DNA of 64,000 nt from Marinibacterium anthonyi. GTDB lineage: Bacteria > Pseudomonadota > Alphaproteobacteria > Rhodobacterales > Rhodobacteraceae. Shown in pieces: positions 35,405 through 44,346 of the stretch (position 1 is its first letter; each line of letters begins with the position of its first letter). The position numbers and the translations under genes were made by a program. The stretch is taken from positions 4,761,501 through 4,825,500 of the forward strand of contig CP031585.1 of the NCBI GenBank assembly GCA_003217735.2, written 5' to 3'. Below the pieces are notes generated by a model that was given only the letters and a program-made list of their open reading frames with translations, made no database searches and was not told where the DNA came from.

Positions 35405-36180
35405 AGGATGCCTCCGATGATGAGAAACGGCGTCGAGCCGAGGATGATCCAGCGCGCGGCCCGTTGCGCGCGGCTGTCGGCGGGCGCGTCCAGCACCGTG
35501 CGGCGCGGTTTCGCGCGAAAGCCGCGACCGTCCAGCACCTGCGCGCGGTGGTCGATATCGGCCAGCGCCAGCGTCACCAGCGGCATCAGCAGCGCCGGAA
35601 AGGCGCGGATGCGGGTCATCAGGCTGCCCTGCAGGTCCAGCCCGCGCGCCATCTGCGCCTCGCGGATCGCTTTGGCGCGTTGGGTGAAGGGTTCCAGCAG
35701 CAACAGCGGGCTTGCGATCACGTAGGCCACGCCGGGGGAAAAGCCGTGACCGTCCAGCGACTTCAGCAACCGCGCCGGATGCGTCGTTGTCACGAACAGA
35801 AGCGATCCGGTCAGCAGCACGGCGATGCGTCCGATGATGCGCAGCATGTAGATCAGCCCGTCGCGGCTGAGGTTCAGACCCAGCATGTCGAACCGCCCGC
35901 CGTGATCGACCAGCAGCCCGTGGACCACGAAAAGCGCCAGGGCCAGCGGCCCCAGTGTCAGGAATAGCCGATGGGCAAAGACCCGCCCGGCCCCCGCCGA
36001 CACGCCCACGAGCGTCGCGAGGATGGCCAGCGGGATCGTCGCCTGCGGTGGCAGCGCAAAGGCCGCCACTGCCGCCCAGACCACGCCCGAAAGCTTGGTC
36101 AGGGGGTTGAGGCGATGCAGGGCGCCGCGACCCGGTACATAAAGCAGGGCGTGGTCCCCCCCGGTATTCGCGGCGACCAT
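35395..36180 (-). CDS. ECF transporter transmembrane (T) component
   Basis: 261 residues with about five hydrophobic segments. The cytoplasmic coupling helices carry the two Arg-Gly motifs typical of EcfT (QMARGLDLQG and LDGRGFRAK), which dock on the two ATPases. N-terminus HRLNPLTKL is the usual EcfT opening (D/HxRxK-like). Starts 3 nt after the S component. Confidence 0.9.
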   Translation of the reverse strand: MVAANTGGDHALLYVPGRGALHRLNPLTKLSGVVWAAVAAFALPPQATIPLAILATLVGVSAGAGRVFAHRLFLTLGPLALALFVVHGLLVDHGGRFDMLGLNLSRDGLIYMLRIIGRIAVLLTGSLLFVTTTHPARLLKSLDGHGFSPGVAYVIASPLLLLEPFTQRAKAIREAQMARGLDLQGSLMTRIRAFPALLMPLVTLALADIDHRAQVLDGRGFRAKPRRTVLDAPADSRAQRAARWIILGSTPFLIIGGILWH

Positions 36181-36183
36181 GGC

Positions 36184-36759
36184 TCAGGCTTTCTTCGAAT
36201 GGCCGAAAAAGGCAAAGCCCGAGGTAAAGCGCAGCGGCAGGCGCTTGACGATGACCCAGGCGATCAGACAGGTCAGGATCTTGTCGGCCAGGTTCTGCGC
36301 CAGGTTCGCGATGGCGACCGACTGCACCAGCTCATTTCCGACGGCCAGCAGATAGGCGGTCGCGAAATCGGTGCCCGCACCGGTGACACCACCGAACATG
36401 TAGACGATGATCGGCACGGCCACGATGGTCGAAGCCACGGCGATCACCGCGCCGGCGACCACGGTCATGCCGATGGTGCGGAACCAGCCCAGCCGCGCCA
36501 GGTAGCCCGCCAGAAGGCCGATGACCATCGACACCGGAAAGAACGCCGCCGCGCTCGGGTCCGAGATCAGGCCCCAGATCAGGTTGGTCAGCAGACCGGT
36601 CAGCGCGCCCGCCAGCGGTCCGGCGAGGATGCCGACCAGCACGGTGCCGACCGCATCGATGTAAAGCGGCAGCTTGATCCAGACGGCGATCTGGCCGACC
36701 ACCACGTTGATGACGATCGCGACCGCCATGAGTACCAGTGTCTTCGTGTCGAGTTTCAT
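36184..36759 (-). CDS. ECF transporter substrate-binding (S) component
   Basis: 191 residues, about five or six membrane helices, opening with TLVLMAVAIVINVVVGQIA and the conserved LPLYIDAVGTVLVGILAGP block. Start at 36759 follows AGGAAC; the longer in-frame extension is rejected because it runs back through the PPC-domain gene. Substrate specificity cannot be read from sequence, but the downstream nucleoside hydrolase suggests a nucleoside or base-containing vitamin. I do not recognise it as BioY, ThiT, RibU or another named S component. Confidence 0.85.
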   Translation of the reverse strand: MKLDTKTLVLMAVAIVINVVVGQIAVWIKLPLYIDAVGTVLVGILAGPLAGALTGLLTNLIWGLISDPSAAAFFPVSMVIGLLAGYLARLGWFRTIGMTVVAGAVIAVASTIVAVPIIVYMFGGVTGAGTDFATAYLLAVGNELVQSVAIANLAQNLADKILTCLIAWVIVKRLPLRFTSGFAFFGHSKKA

Positions 36760-36796
36760 GGGTTCCTGTTCCCTGTCCGTTGGTCCGTCCGGTCTT

Positions 36797-37327
36797 TCAC
36801 GACCGGTCTTTCGGGGTAGTACCGCCCGCCGGGCCGGCGTCTTCGGTCCGCTCCTTCGGGCGAATGACAAGCTCGGGGTAGCCCGATGCGTCGCAGGGTT
36901 CGCGGGTGAAGACAGTGTCGTCCAGCACCAGCAGCACCAGTTCCAGCGTCGTGTAGACCCGGCAGCCGCGCATCAGGTGGCCGCCGATCATGCGCCCCTC
37001 GCCGTCAGAGATCGACAGGTGGACATGGGCGCCGCCTTTCGCGTCACTCGGGGCGCCGTTCAGCGCCTCGCCCGGGGCCGCGCATTCCAGCGTGCCGATC
37101 AGCGAACAGATCTCGAAATGGCCCTTCAGGCGCGTGGTCTCTTCGCGGTTGGCGTAACGGATCGCCGCGTCGGTCAGCGAGCCCACCGACGAAACGATGG
37201 CACAGGCGGTGATGGCGTGCCGGACGACGAAGGCCTGCAGCGCCTCCATCACGTCCTCGCCGGGTTTCAGGCGCAGGGCCACGTGGCGGCCATGGCTGTA
37301 AAGCGGGGTGTCGACGGTGGATGTCAT
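36797..37327 (-). CDS. PPC/DUF296-domain protein
   Basis: 176 residues. The plant-and-prokaryote conserved domain covers residues about 10-145, with the SSVGSLTDAAIRYAN block and the signature GGHLMRGCRVYTTLEL, whose His and Cys/Glu form the metal site in some members. No AT-hook. Bacterial members form trimers, function mostly unknown. Placed between the amine dehydrogenase genes and the ECF transporter; ATGA overlap with the FAD subunit gene. Residues 150-176 are a charged tail. Confidence 0.85.
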   Translation of the reverse strand: MTSTVDTPLYSHGRHVALRLKPGEDVMEALQAFVVRHAITACAIVSSVGSLTDAAIRYANREETTRLKGHFEICSLIGTLECAAPGEALNGAPSDAKGGAHVHLSISDGEGRMIGGHLMRGCRVYTTLELVLLVLDDTVFTREPCDASGYPELVIRPKERTEDAGPAGGTTPKDRS

Positions 37328-38751
37328 GATGTCTTTCCCGTTGCGCCGCGCTCAAGCTCCTGTTGGGCCTGCATCGCCTCGCGCACGATACCCAGGGGTG
37401 TCGGGCGCAGCGGCAGGTGGGCGCGGTTGTAGGACGCGGCTTTGGCCGGAACCCCGGCCTGGGCCAGGGCGGCGGTGATGCCGGCGGTGCAGATGCGTCC
37501 CTGGCAGGGCCCCATGCCGGCGCGGGTCCAGAGCTTGACGGCCATCGTCTCGCGCGCACCCTCCGCCACGGCGGCGTTGATGTCGGCCACGGTCACGTCC
37601 TCGCAGCGGCAGACCGGCATGTCACCGGGCAGCGCGATCGGCAGGCTTTGCGGCACCGGGTAAAGCGCGGCCAGGTCGGCGGCAAAGCGGCGCGCGGCCC
37701 GAAGCTGTTGGCGCGCCGCCGGATCCGCCTTGGCGGCAAAGCCCAGCGAACCCGCCGCCGCCGTGCCCGCGATCTGCCCCGACAGCCGCGCCGGGCGCAT
37801 GCCGCCGATGCCCAGCGTCTCGCCCGCCGCCCAGAGGCCGGGAACCGATGTCTCGCCCGTTTCGCCGCCCCGGCAATACCAGCCGCCAAGCGCCGGGTCG
37901 TGATCGTGGTGCGCGCCAAGCGCCGTGGTCAGGTCGATCACCGGCTGGAACCCGTAGCCGATGGCCAGCGTCCCGACACCCTCGATCACCGTGGCGCCCG
38001 ACATGTCGGGGCGCCCGTCGGCGCCCAGGGGCGCGATCTCCACCGCTTCCAGGTGATCCGCGCCAAGCGCGCGGGTGACGATGTGGCGCCGGTGGCGCGT
38101 GGCGCCCGTGCGGCGCAGGCTTGTCAGCAGGTCCACCGCCTCGGGCAGACGGCCCGGGTGGCGCAGCATCAGCGCCGCGCCGTCGCGCAGCCCCGGCGCT
38201 TTCATCTCGACCAGGTAATCCAGCCGCGCGCCCGCCTTGGCAAAGCTCTGCGCCACCGCCATCAGGAAAGCGCCGTTCCCGGCCAGCACCGCCTTGTCCC
38301 GCAGCGGCAAGGCGCCCGATCCGGTCTTGAGCATCCTCTGCGCCGCCGCCGCCCCGATCACACCGGGCAATGTCCAGCCGGGGAACGGCAGGGGGCGTTC
38401 CATGGCGCCGGCGGCGACCACAAGCGCGCGCGCCTCGATGCTCAGCGCCCGGCCCGCCTGCTGGGCGGACAGGCAGAACCGGCCGTCGTCCAGCCGCGCG
38501 CCCCAGAACACCTCGGCCCCGGTGACGATCTCGACCCCGGCTTCGGTCGCGGCCCTGGCCGCCGCCTGGCCAAGCTGCACGGGGCCGGTCGTCGCAAAGG
38601 CGCTGTCGGGCTGGCCGGGCTGCATGGCGTATTGCCCGCCCGGCGTCGGATAAAGGTCGATGCAGATGACCCGCGCGCCGGTCCGCGCCGCGGCCAGCGC
38701 GGCGGCAAGTCCTGCGGGGCCGGCGCCCACGACGGCGATATCGCCCTTCAT
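37324..38751 (-). CDS. FAD-dependent oxidoreductase, alpha subunit (HcnB/opine oxidase A-like)
   Basis: 475 residues. N-terminal FAD site GAGPAGLAAALAAARTGA, a central NAD(P)-like second dinucleotide fold, and a C-terminal BFD-like [2Fe-2S] domain with CRCEDVT, then GPCQGRIC (four cysteines). This is the large subunit of three-part FAD/Fe-S dehydrogenases such as hydrogen cyanide synthase HcnABC, opine oxidase and D-hydroxyproline dehydrogenase. The small ferredoxin subunit and the DAO-type catalytic subunit are the two genes immediately upstream. Likely oxidises a secondary amine or amino acid. Confidence 0.88.
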   Translation of the reverse strand: MKGDIAVVGAGPAGLAAALAAARTGARVICIDLYPTPGGQYAMQPGQPDSAFATTGPVQLGQAAARAATEAGVEIVTGAEVFWGARLDDGRFCLSAQQAGRALSIEARALVVAAGAMERPLPFPGWTLPGVIGAAAAQRMLKTGSGALPLRDKAVLAGNGAFLMAVAQSFAKAGARLDYLVEMKAPGLRDGAALMLRHPGRLPEAVDLLTSLRRTGATRHRRHIVTRALGADHLEAVEIAPLGADGRPDMSGATVIEGVGTLAIGYGFQPVIDLTTALGAHHDHDPALGGWYCRGGETGETSVPGLWAAGETLGIGGMRPARLSGQIAGTAAAGSLGFAAKADPAARQQLRAARRFAADLAALYPVPQSLPIALPGDMPVCRCEDVTVADINAAVAEGARETMAVKLWTRAGMGPCQGRICTAGITAALAQAGVPAKAASYNRAHLPLRPTPLGIVREAMQAQQELERGATGKTS

Positions 38752-39002
38752 TCCGCCATCCCCGTCCGCACGTTCATGTCCGGGCGCACCCGTTCCAGGC
38801 AGGCCCGCGTCCAGCGCCCGTCAACCTCGACCGCGCATTCCATGCACAGCCCCATGCCGCAGAACATGCCCCGCGGCGCGCCCAGTTTCGGGCTGTACCG
38901 CCAGCCCGGCGCGCGGGCCGACAGGACCTCGGTCAGGGGCAGGCCCTCGGTGCAATTCACCGCGGCACCATCGAGCAGGATCCGAACCTCGCGCCCGCTC
39001 AT
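38748..39002 (-). CDS. (2Fe-2S)-binding small subunit (HcnA-like)
   Basis: 84 residues with the plant-type ferredoxin cluster ligands in MFCGMGLCMECAVEVDG and a later RACL (C-x4-C-x2-C ... C). Electron-transfer subunit of the amine dehydrogenase formed with its two neighbours. ATGA-type overlaps on both sides. Confidence 0.9.
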   Translation of the reverse strand: MSGREVRILLDGAAVNCTEGLPLTEVLSARAPGWRYSPKLGAPRGMFCGMGLCMECAVEVDGRWTRACLERVRPDMNVRTGMAE

Positions 39003-40180
39003 GCCGCCACCCCCGCAAAGCGCTTGGGCGCATAAAGCCGCGCCGCATCGGCGCGCAGGGCGGCGTCCAGCACGGGTTTGCCGGTGATCTCCCCGGCCAG
39101 GAACCGGCCCAGCATCAGCGACCGGCAATAGCCCGACCCGTTGTCGCCGGCACAGATCCACAGCCCGTCGCGTTCCAGCGGGCCGGCCAGAAAGCGGGCA
39201 TCGGGCGACACCGCTTCGAACCGGACCCAGGACCGCAGCAGCGCGATATCGGCCAGCCCCGGGAACAGCGTCACCAGCATGTCGATGGAGGACATGACGA
39301 AGCCTGGCGGCACCTCGCGGACGGCATCCTTGGCATTGGGCGCCGTGTCCATCAGCTCCATCACGGTGTTGAACAGGATCTGCCCGCTGGCCGCCTGCTG
39401 GATCTGGGTATAGCCGCTGTCGACCCCGCCCTTGCGTTCCACGCCGCTGACCACGTGGCGGATCGTGCCAGCCGGCTGGCGCAGCGCGGCCAGGCACTGG
39501 GCCTGACGCGGGAACAGCGGGACGTAGATGCCTTCGGCCCCGGCGATCTCCTGCGACCAGGGGCCGGCCGCCAGCACAACCGCATCGGCGGTGACCTCCT
39601 GCCCCGACGCCATCCGGACGCCCTGCACTTTTCCGCCGGCAATCAGCAAACCGGTTACCGGCGCATGGTCCATTGCGGTGGCGCCCGCCGCGCGGGCGGC
39701 GGCAAGCACGGCGCGGGCGGCGCGGAAGGGATTGATGGTGGCGGTGTCCGGCGCGTAGGTCGCCGCCCTGACCGGGCCGGTCAGCCCGGGTTCAAGGGCG
39801 CGCAGTTCGGACGCGGACAGAATCCGGTAGGGCGCGCCAAGGGCACGTTCCTCGGCGATCCAGCTCTCGGCGCTGGCGATATCCTCGTCATCTAGGCAGA
39901 AACCCACCTGCCCCTGTGCATTGTGTTCGATCGCATCGCCGCTGCGGTCGGAAAAGCTGCGCCAGAGGCCGCAGGCCTCGGTCAGCAGCGCGTATTCTTC
40001 CAGCCCGTGCATGTGCACGCCGATGGCCGCCAGACTGCCGCCGGTCACCGCGCCGCCAAAGGATTTCGCCTCGAGCACCAGGGGCTTCGCACCTGCCTCG
40101 GCCAGCGCAAGCGCCGTCGCCAGGCCGACGATACCGCCGCCCACGACAATGACATCGACGCTGGCGGGCAGGCTGGTCAT
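38999..40180 (-). CDS. DAO-family FAD oxidoreductase, catalytic beta subunit (HcnC-like)
   Basis: 393 residues. FAD-binding VIVVGGGIVGLATALALAEAG at 9-29, then the glycine oxidase/sarcosine oxidase fold ending with the substrate and FAD block CAGDNGSGYCRSLMLG. Expected to dehydrogenate an amine or D-amino acid and pass electrons through the 2Fe-2S and FAD subunits. Overlaps its neighbours by 4 nt on each side. Confidence 0.88.
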   Translation of the reverse strand: MTSLPASVDVIVVGGGIVGLATALALAEAGAKPLVLEAKSFGGAVTGGSLAAIGVHMHGLEEYALLTEACGLWRSFSDRSGDAIEHNAQGQVGFCLDDEDIASAESWIAEERALGAPYRILSASELRALEPGLTGPVRAATYAPDTATINPFRAARAVLAAARAAGATAMDHAPVTGLLIAGGKVQGVRMASGQEVTADAVVLAAGPWSQEIAGAEGIYVPLFPRQAQCLAALRQPAGTIRHVVSGVERKGGVDSGYTQIQQAASGQILFNTVMELMDTAPNAKDAVREVPPGFVMSSIDMLVTLFPGLADIALLRSWVRFEAVSPDARFLAGPLERDGLWICAGDNGSGYCRSLMLGRFLAGEITGKPVLDAALRADAARLYAPKRFAGVAA

Positions 40181-41121
40181 GCGGCCTCCGGCCAGGTGCT
40201 GCGGCGAAAGGCGGCCGGGGCGTTGTTCCAGAAGCGCGCGTCGCGCAGCCCCGTCGCGTCGGGCACCGGTTCGCCCAGGTCGCCCATGGCGGCCAGCGCG
40301 TTGTCCAGGTGCGCCGGATCCGGGAAGCCCAGCCCATGGGTCAGCGTCGCACCGGTCAGCGACAGGTCGCGAATGGCGGCCAGCTGCGCGGCTTCCTCGG
40401 CTGCGGTCCGGTCGGGACGGGCGGCGAGGCAGGCGGCGATGGCGCGGTCGGGCTCCTCAAAAGCGATGGTCCAGCCTTGCAGCACCGCGTCGACCACGGC
40501 CTGCACGACCCCGGGCGCCTCATCGACAAGACGGGCCGATGCGATCAGCCCGTCCTTCAGGATCGAACTGCCGCTGTCGGCGGCGTCGAAGATGGTCAGG
40601 TCGGAGGCCGGAATCGCGTCTTCGACCATGTGCAATTCGTGATAGCAGGTCATCTGCCCGGTCGCGGTATCGCCCGCGAGGAAGGGCGCGACCGTGTCGG
40701 GCATCTCGACCCGTGTCACCGCATTGTCCGAAAGCCCCGCACGGTGCAGCATCCAGCGCAGTTCCAGGTCCTCGTGGCCCGGCCAGACCCCGGCCTTGCG
40801 CCCGGCCAGGTCGGCCAGCGTGGCGATCCCGTCGGACCGGCGCACCGGGTAGACCAGCGGGCTTTTCTGCTGGATCGCCATCAGCCAGCGCAAGCCGGCG
40901 GGGTCGTCGGATTCCACCATGTGGGCCGGGCTGGCCACGGCCATCTCGGCCTGTCCGGTCAGGATCGCCGACACATGCTTGCACGAGAAATCGAGCCCCT
41001 GGCAGACGATCTTCACGCCCGCCTCACGGCCCAGGTCCAGTTGTTCGGCCAGCAGGTAGCCCGCGAATTGCGCCTGCTTGTGCCACAACAGACGGATACG
41101 GATCTCACGCGGGTCAGCCAT
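40177..41121 (-). CDS. NMT1/THI5-like substrate-binding protein without a signal peptide
   Basis: 314 residues from ATG 41121. Periplasmic-binding-protein fold of the NMT1/ThiY group: LLWHKQAQFAGYLLAEQ near residue 10, then AILTGQAEMAVASPAHMV, DLAGRKAGVWPGHEDLELRWML. The mature-type sequence starts at once, with no hydrophobic leader or lipobox, so it appears cytoplasmic. The yeast THI5 Cys cluster is absent. No permease or ATPase is next to it; a canonical ThiXYZ-like set is at 45359-48056. It overlaps the ALDH gene by 8 nt. May sequester or chaperone the pathway substrate, or be a repurposed binding protein. Confidence 0.8.
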   Translation of the reverse strand: MADPREIRIRLLWHKQAQFAGYLLAEQLDLGREAGVKIVCQGLDFSCKHVSAILTGQAEMAVASPAHMVESDDPAGLRWLMAIQQKSPLVYPVRRSDGIATLADLAGRKAGVWPGHEDLELRWMLHRAGLSDNAVTRVEMPDTVAPFLAGDTATGQMTCYHELHMVEDAIPASDLTIFDAADSGSSILKDGLIASARLVDEAPGVVQAVVDAVLQGWTIAFEEPDRAIAACLAARPDRTAAEEAAQLAAIRDLSLTGATLTHGLGFPDPAHLDNALAAMGDLGEPVPDATGLRDARFWNNAPAAFRRSTWPEAA

Positions 41122-42643
41122 ACCGGTTGCCTCCTGCGAACCAGTCGCCAAATTCGGCCGAGGTGCGCACCGTCACCGAGCCCTTGATCATGTAGCCCTT
41201 CAGCGCGTCCCAGCCGTTTTCATGGCCATACCCGCTTTCGCCCGACCCACCCCAGATCGACCGCGGGTCGTTCTTGTGGTGGTCGTTGATCCAGACCACG
41301 CCGGCCTTCAGGCGGTCGACCACCCGGTGGGCGACCAGGATGTCGCGCGTCCAGACCGAAGCGCCAAGCGCGTAAGGCCCGTCATTGGCCAGCCGGACCG
41401 CGTCGTCTTCGGTGTCGAAGGGGGTGACCGACACGACGGGGCCAAAGACCTCTTCGCGGAAAAGCCGGTCGTCGGGGTCGACATCGGCAAAGACCGTGGG
41501 CGGGACGTAGAAACCGCCCTGCAGGTCGTCCGGCAGGTCGGGCAGCGTGCCGCCCGCCACCAGCCGCGCGTTGCTGGCCCGTGCCGTGTCGATGAAACCC
41601 ATGCAGCGGTCGCGCGAGGCGGCCGAGATCACCGGGCCGATGTCGGTCTCCGGCAGGGCCGGATCGCCCTGGCGCAGTTGCGCGACCCGGGCCGACAGTT
41701 TTTCCACGAACGCATCGTAGACACCGCGCTGAACAAGGAACCGGCTGCCCGAAACGCAGGTCTGTCCCGCCGCGACAAAGCCCGCGAACAGCGCACCCGC
41801 CACGGCTTCGTCCACATCGGCGGATTCGAACACCACCACGGGCGTCTTGCCCCCCAATTCCAGCGTGCAGGGCACCATGCGTTCGGCCGCCGCCTTGGCG
41901 ACGATCTTGCCGGTGCGCGTGCCCCCCGTCAGGTCCACGTGGGCCACGTGCGGGTTGGCGACCAGCGCCGCGCCGGCCTCGGCCCCGCCGGTGACGACAT
42001 TGACGACGCCCGCCGGGATGCCGGCCTCGACCGCCCATTGTGCCAGCAGCAGAGGTGTGACCGGGGCCAGTTCGGATGGTTTCACGACGACCGTGTTGCC
42101 GGCGGCCAGGGCGGCGGCCAGCTTTTTGGTCAGGATCAGGATCGGGTGGTTCCAGGGCGTCAGCAGCGCGCAGACGCCGTAGGGACGATAGCGGGTGTAG
42201 GTCAGGAAACCGCCCTTGACCATGTTCGACCCGGCTTCGAGCCCCAGGGCGATACCCGCGAAATAGTCGAACCATTCGGGGATGCGCGACATCTGGGCCC
42301 GCATCTCGCGGATCGGGCGGCCGGTGATGGCGGCTTCCAGTTCCGCCAGCTGCGGCATGCGTGCGCGCACGATGTCCGCCAGGGCGCGCAGCAGGCGCCC
42401 GCGTTCGTCGGTGTCGATCGCCGCCCAGCCGTCGAAGGCCGCCGCCGCCGCCGCGCAGGCGCTGTCCACATCCCCGGCCGACGCTTCGGCCACGTCCCAG
42501 CCTTCGGCCCCGGTGCCGGGGCGCAGAACCGCGCGCAACCGCCCGGTCGCGCCGGCCTGCCAGGCGCCGCCCCAATGCATCGGGAACATCTGGCGCGGCG
42601 CGGGGTCCAGCAATGGAACAAAGGATGTGTCTGCGCCGGCCAT
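41114..42643 (-). CDS. Aldehyde dehydrogenase
   Basis: 509 residues. NAD(P)-dependent ALDH: PWNHPIL, GNTVVVKPSELAP, GGTRTGK, catalytic Glu in LELGGK and nucleophile Cys in GQTCVSGSR, and EEVFGPVV. Full length. Starts at an ATG that shares one base with the SDR stop (TGATG). The closest named groups from the motifs are betaine/gamma-aminobutyraldehyde-type ALDHs; with the amine dehydrogenase it could oxidise the aldehyde produced. Confidence 0.9.
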   Translation of the reverse strand: MAGADTSFVPLLDPAPRQMFPMHWGGAWQAGATGRLRAVLRPGTGAEGWDVAEASAGDVDSACAAAAAAFDGWAAIDTDERGRLLRALADIVRARMPQLAELEAAITGRPIREMRAQMSRIPEWFDYFAGIALGLEAGSNMVKGGFLTYTRYRPYGVCALLTPWNHPILILTKKLAAALAAGNTVVVKPSELAPVTPLLLAQWAVEAGIPAGVVNVVTGGAEAGAALVANPHVAHVDLTGGTRTGKIVAKAAAERMVPCTLELGGKTPVVVFESADVDEAVAGALFAGFVAAGQTCVSGSRFLVQRGVYDAFVEKLSARVAQLRQGDPALPETDIGPVISAASRDRCMGFIDTARASNARLVAGGTLPDLPDDLQGGFYVPPTVFADVDPDDRLFREEVFGPVVSVTPFDTEDDAVRLANDGPYALGASVWTRDILVAHRVVDRLKAGVVWINDHHKNDPRSIWGGSGESGYGHENGWDALKGYMIKGSVTVRTSAEFGDWFAGGNRYG

Positions 42644-43425
42644 CAGATGATCGACGCCCGCGAGGTGATGCCGCCGTCGACGGTAAAGATCGCGCCGGTG
42701 GTATAGCCCGACCGGTCCGACGCCAGGAACGCCATCAGATCCGCGATCTCGCGCACCTTGGCGGGGCGCTTCAGCGGATAGGTGTCCAGCAGTTCTTCCC
42801 ACCGGCTTTCGTCGTTGTACCAGTCGACGGCCCGGCGGCGCAGCAGCTTGTAGATGCGCGAGGTGTCGACCGGGCCGGGGTTCACGCCAACGACGCGGAT
42901 GTTGTCGTCCAGCGCCCGCCCGCCCAGCGCCTTGGTGAAGGCCATCAGGCTGGCGTTGCCGGTGGTGCCGGCGATGTAGTCGGGGTCGTAATTTTCACCC
43001 GCGTTGCCGATGTCGTTGATGATGACACCGCCGCCCGCCGCCTTCATGCGCGCATAATAGACGCGGCACATGTTGATGTAGCCAAAGACCTTCAGGTCCC
43101 AGTTCGCCCGCCATTCCGCGTCATTGGTCGAAAACAGGTTGCCGCCCGGGATGACGCCCGCGTTGTTGATCAGCACGTCCACGTCGCCGACCTGTTCCGC
43201 CAGCGCCAGCGGCGCGTCGCCTCCGGTCAGGTCCATGGGGTGGACCGTGACGGTCGCGCCGCAGGTGTCGCGCAGACGCGCGGCGATCGCGTCAAGCTTG
43301 TCGGCACTGCGCGCGGTCAGGTGCAGGATGGCCCCCTCCTCGGCAAACACCTCGGCGATGCCTTCGCCGATGCCCTGTGATGCTCCGGTGATGAGGACGC
43401 GTTTGCCGCCAAGTCCGAGATCCAT
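42643..43425 (-). CDS. SDR-family protein lacking the YxxxK active site
   Basis: 260 residues; start preceded by GAAGGAAAG. The Rossmann part is normal: TGASQGIGEGIA at 14-25, LINNAGV at 86-92, and a PGPVDTSR segment. The catalytic Ser/Tyr/Lys are missing: the Ser position reads NDIGNAG, and the YxxxK site at 153-157 is GTTGN. A Tyr at 150 is near but not in register. It is probably not a standard dehydrogenase; it may be a lyase or isomerase-like SDR or use another acid. First gene of the 15-gene operon. Confidence 0.85.
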   Translation of the reverse strand: MDLGLGGKRVLITGASQGIGEGIAEVFAEEGAILHLTARSADKLDAIAARLRDTCGATVTVHPMDLTGGDAPLALAEQVGDVDVLINNAGVIPGGNLFSTNDAEWRANWDLKVFGYINMCRVYYARMKAAGGGVIINDIGNAGENYDPDYIAGTTGNASLMAFTKALGGRALDDNIRVVGVNPGPVDTSRIYKLLRRRAVDWYNDESRWEELLDTYPLKRPAKVREIADLMAFLASDRSGYTTGAIFTVDGGITSRASII

Positions 43426-43617
43426 GCGCTTTCCTTCGCCATGCAGCCGACAGACTCGGCCGCTGATTTCCGTAGTGATGGATATTCCTCGACACACCGC
43501 ACACACCGTGTATACAATGATTGTCGAAAATTGCAGGATATTTTCGGATTATGCACAAATAATGACCATTATGCGCGAAGAAGTGCACACGGATCGCGCG
43601 GTTTCCACGGGCAACCG
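43426..43617. promoter_or_regulatory. Divergent control region of operon and first GntR gene
   Basis: 192-nt spacer with an A/T-rich part (43510-43570). TGTATACA at 43509-43516 is a perfect palindrome within GTGTATACAATG, close to the TTGTATACAA-type operators of FCD-class GntR regulators. It lies about 84 nt upstream of the SDR start and 100 nt upstream of the GntR start, a reasonable position to control both. Confidence 0.5.
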
Positions 43618-44340
43618 ATGGTAACCCGGGAAAATCCGACCGTTCTGTCGTCGGGTAGCGGATCGCGGTCCGACGCTGAACCGCCATCCGACCGTCCCGC
43701 CAGCCGCGCCGACAGGATCGCGGCGACGCTGGAGGCCGAAATCGTGCGCGGCGAACTGGATCCGGGGCAGCGGCTGGACGAACAGCTTCTGGGCAATCGG
43801 TTCAATGTCTCGCGTACACCCGTACGCGAGGCGCTGCGTCTGCTGGCCGCCAACGGGCTGGTGACGCTGGAACCCCGGCTGGGCGCCATCGTTTCACGCC
43901 CCACGGTCAGCGAGATCTTCGACCTGTTCGAACTGGTGGGCGAAATGGAAGCTTCGGCCGCGCGGCTGGCCTGCGAACGGATGACGCCGGACAGCCGCAA
44001 CCGCATCGCCGATACCCACGAGGCCTGCCGCGCCGCCAGCCGCGCGGGTGATGCCGACCTATACATGGCCCGCAACGATGCCTTTCATGCCGCCATCCAC
44101 GCGGCTTCGCAGAACCTTGCCCTGCAGGCGCAGATCGTGCTGCTGAACAAGCGGCTCGCGCCTTACCGGCGCTTCATCACCTTCCGCCCCGAACGCAAGC
44201 AAAGCGCCGAGATGGAACATGAAACCCTGGCCCGTGCCCTGCTGGACGGCGCCCCCGAAGACGCCGCCCGCGCGATGCAGGAACACGTCAAGATCCTCGC
44301 CGCCGACGCCTTCGAACTGGCCCGAAGCCTCAGGCTGTGA
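43618..44340 (+). CDS. GntR-family regulator, FCD domain (first)
   Basis: 240 residues. Winged helix-turn-helix at about 32-95 (LEAEIVRGELDPGQRLDEQ, FNVSRTPVREALRLLAANGLV), then an all-helical FCD effector domain with HEACRAA and NDAFHAAIH metal/ligand-type residues. Probably represses the divergent 15-gene operon and is released by a pathway metabolite (typical for the class; inference). Convergent with the second GntR gene, 6 nt apart. Confidence 0.88.
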   Translation: MVTRENPTVLSSGSGSRSDAEPPSDRPASRADRIAATLEAEIVRGELDPGQRLDEQLLGNRFNVSRTPVREALRLLAANGLVTLEPRLGAIVSRPTVSEIFDLFELVGEMEASAARLACERMTPDSRNRIADTHEACRAASRAGDADLYMARNDAFHAAIHAASQNLALQAQIVLLNKRLAPYRRFITFRPERKQSAEMEHETLARALLDGAPEDAARAMQEHVKILAADAFELARSLRL

Positions 44341-44346
44341 CCCGGT

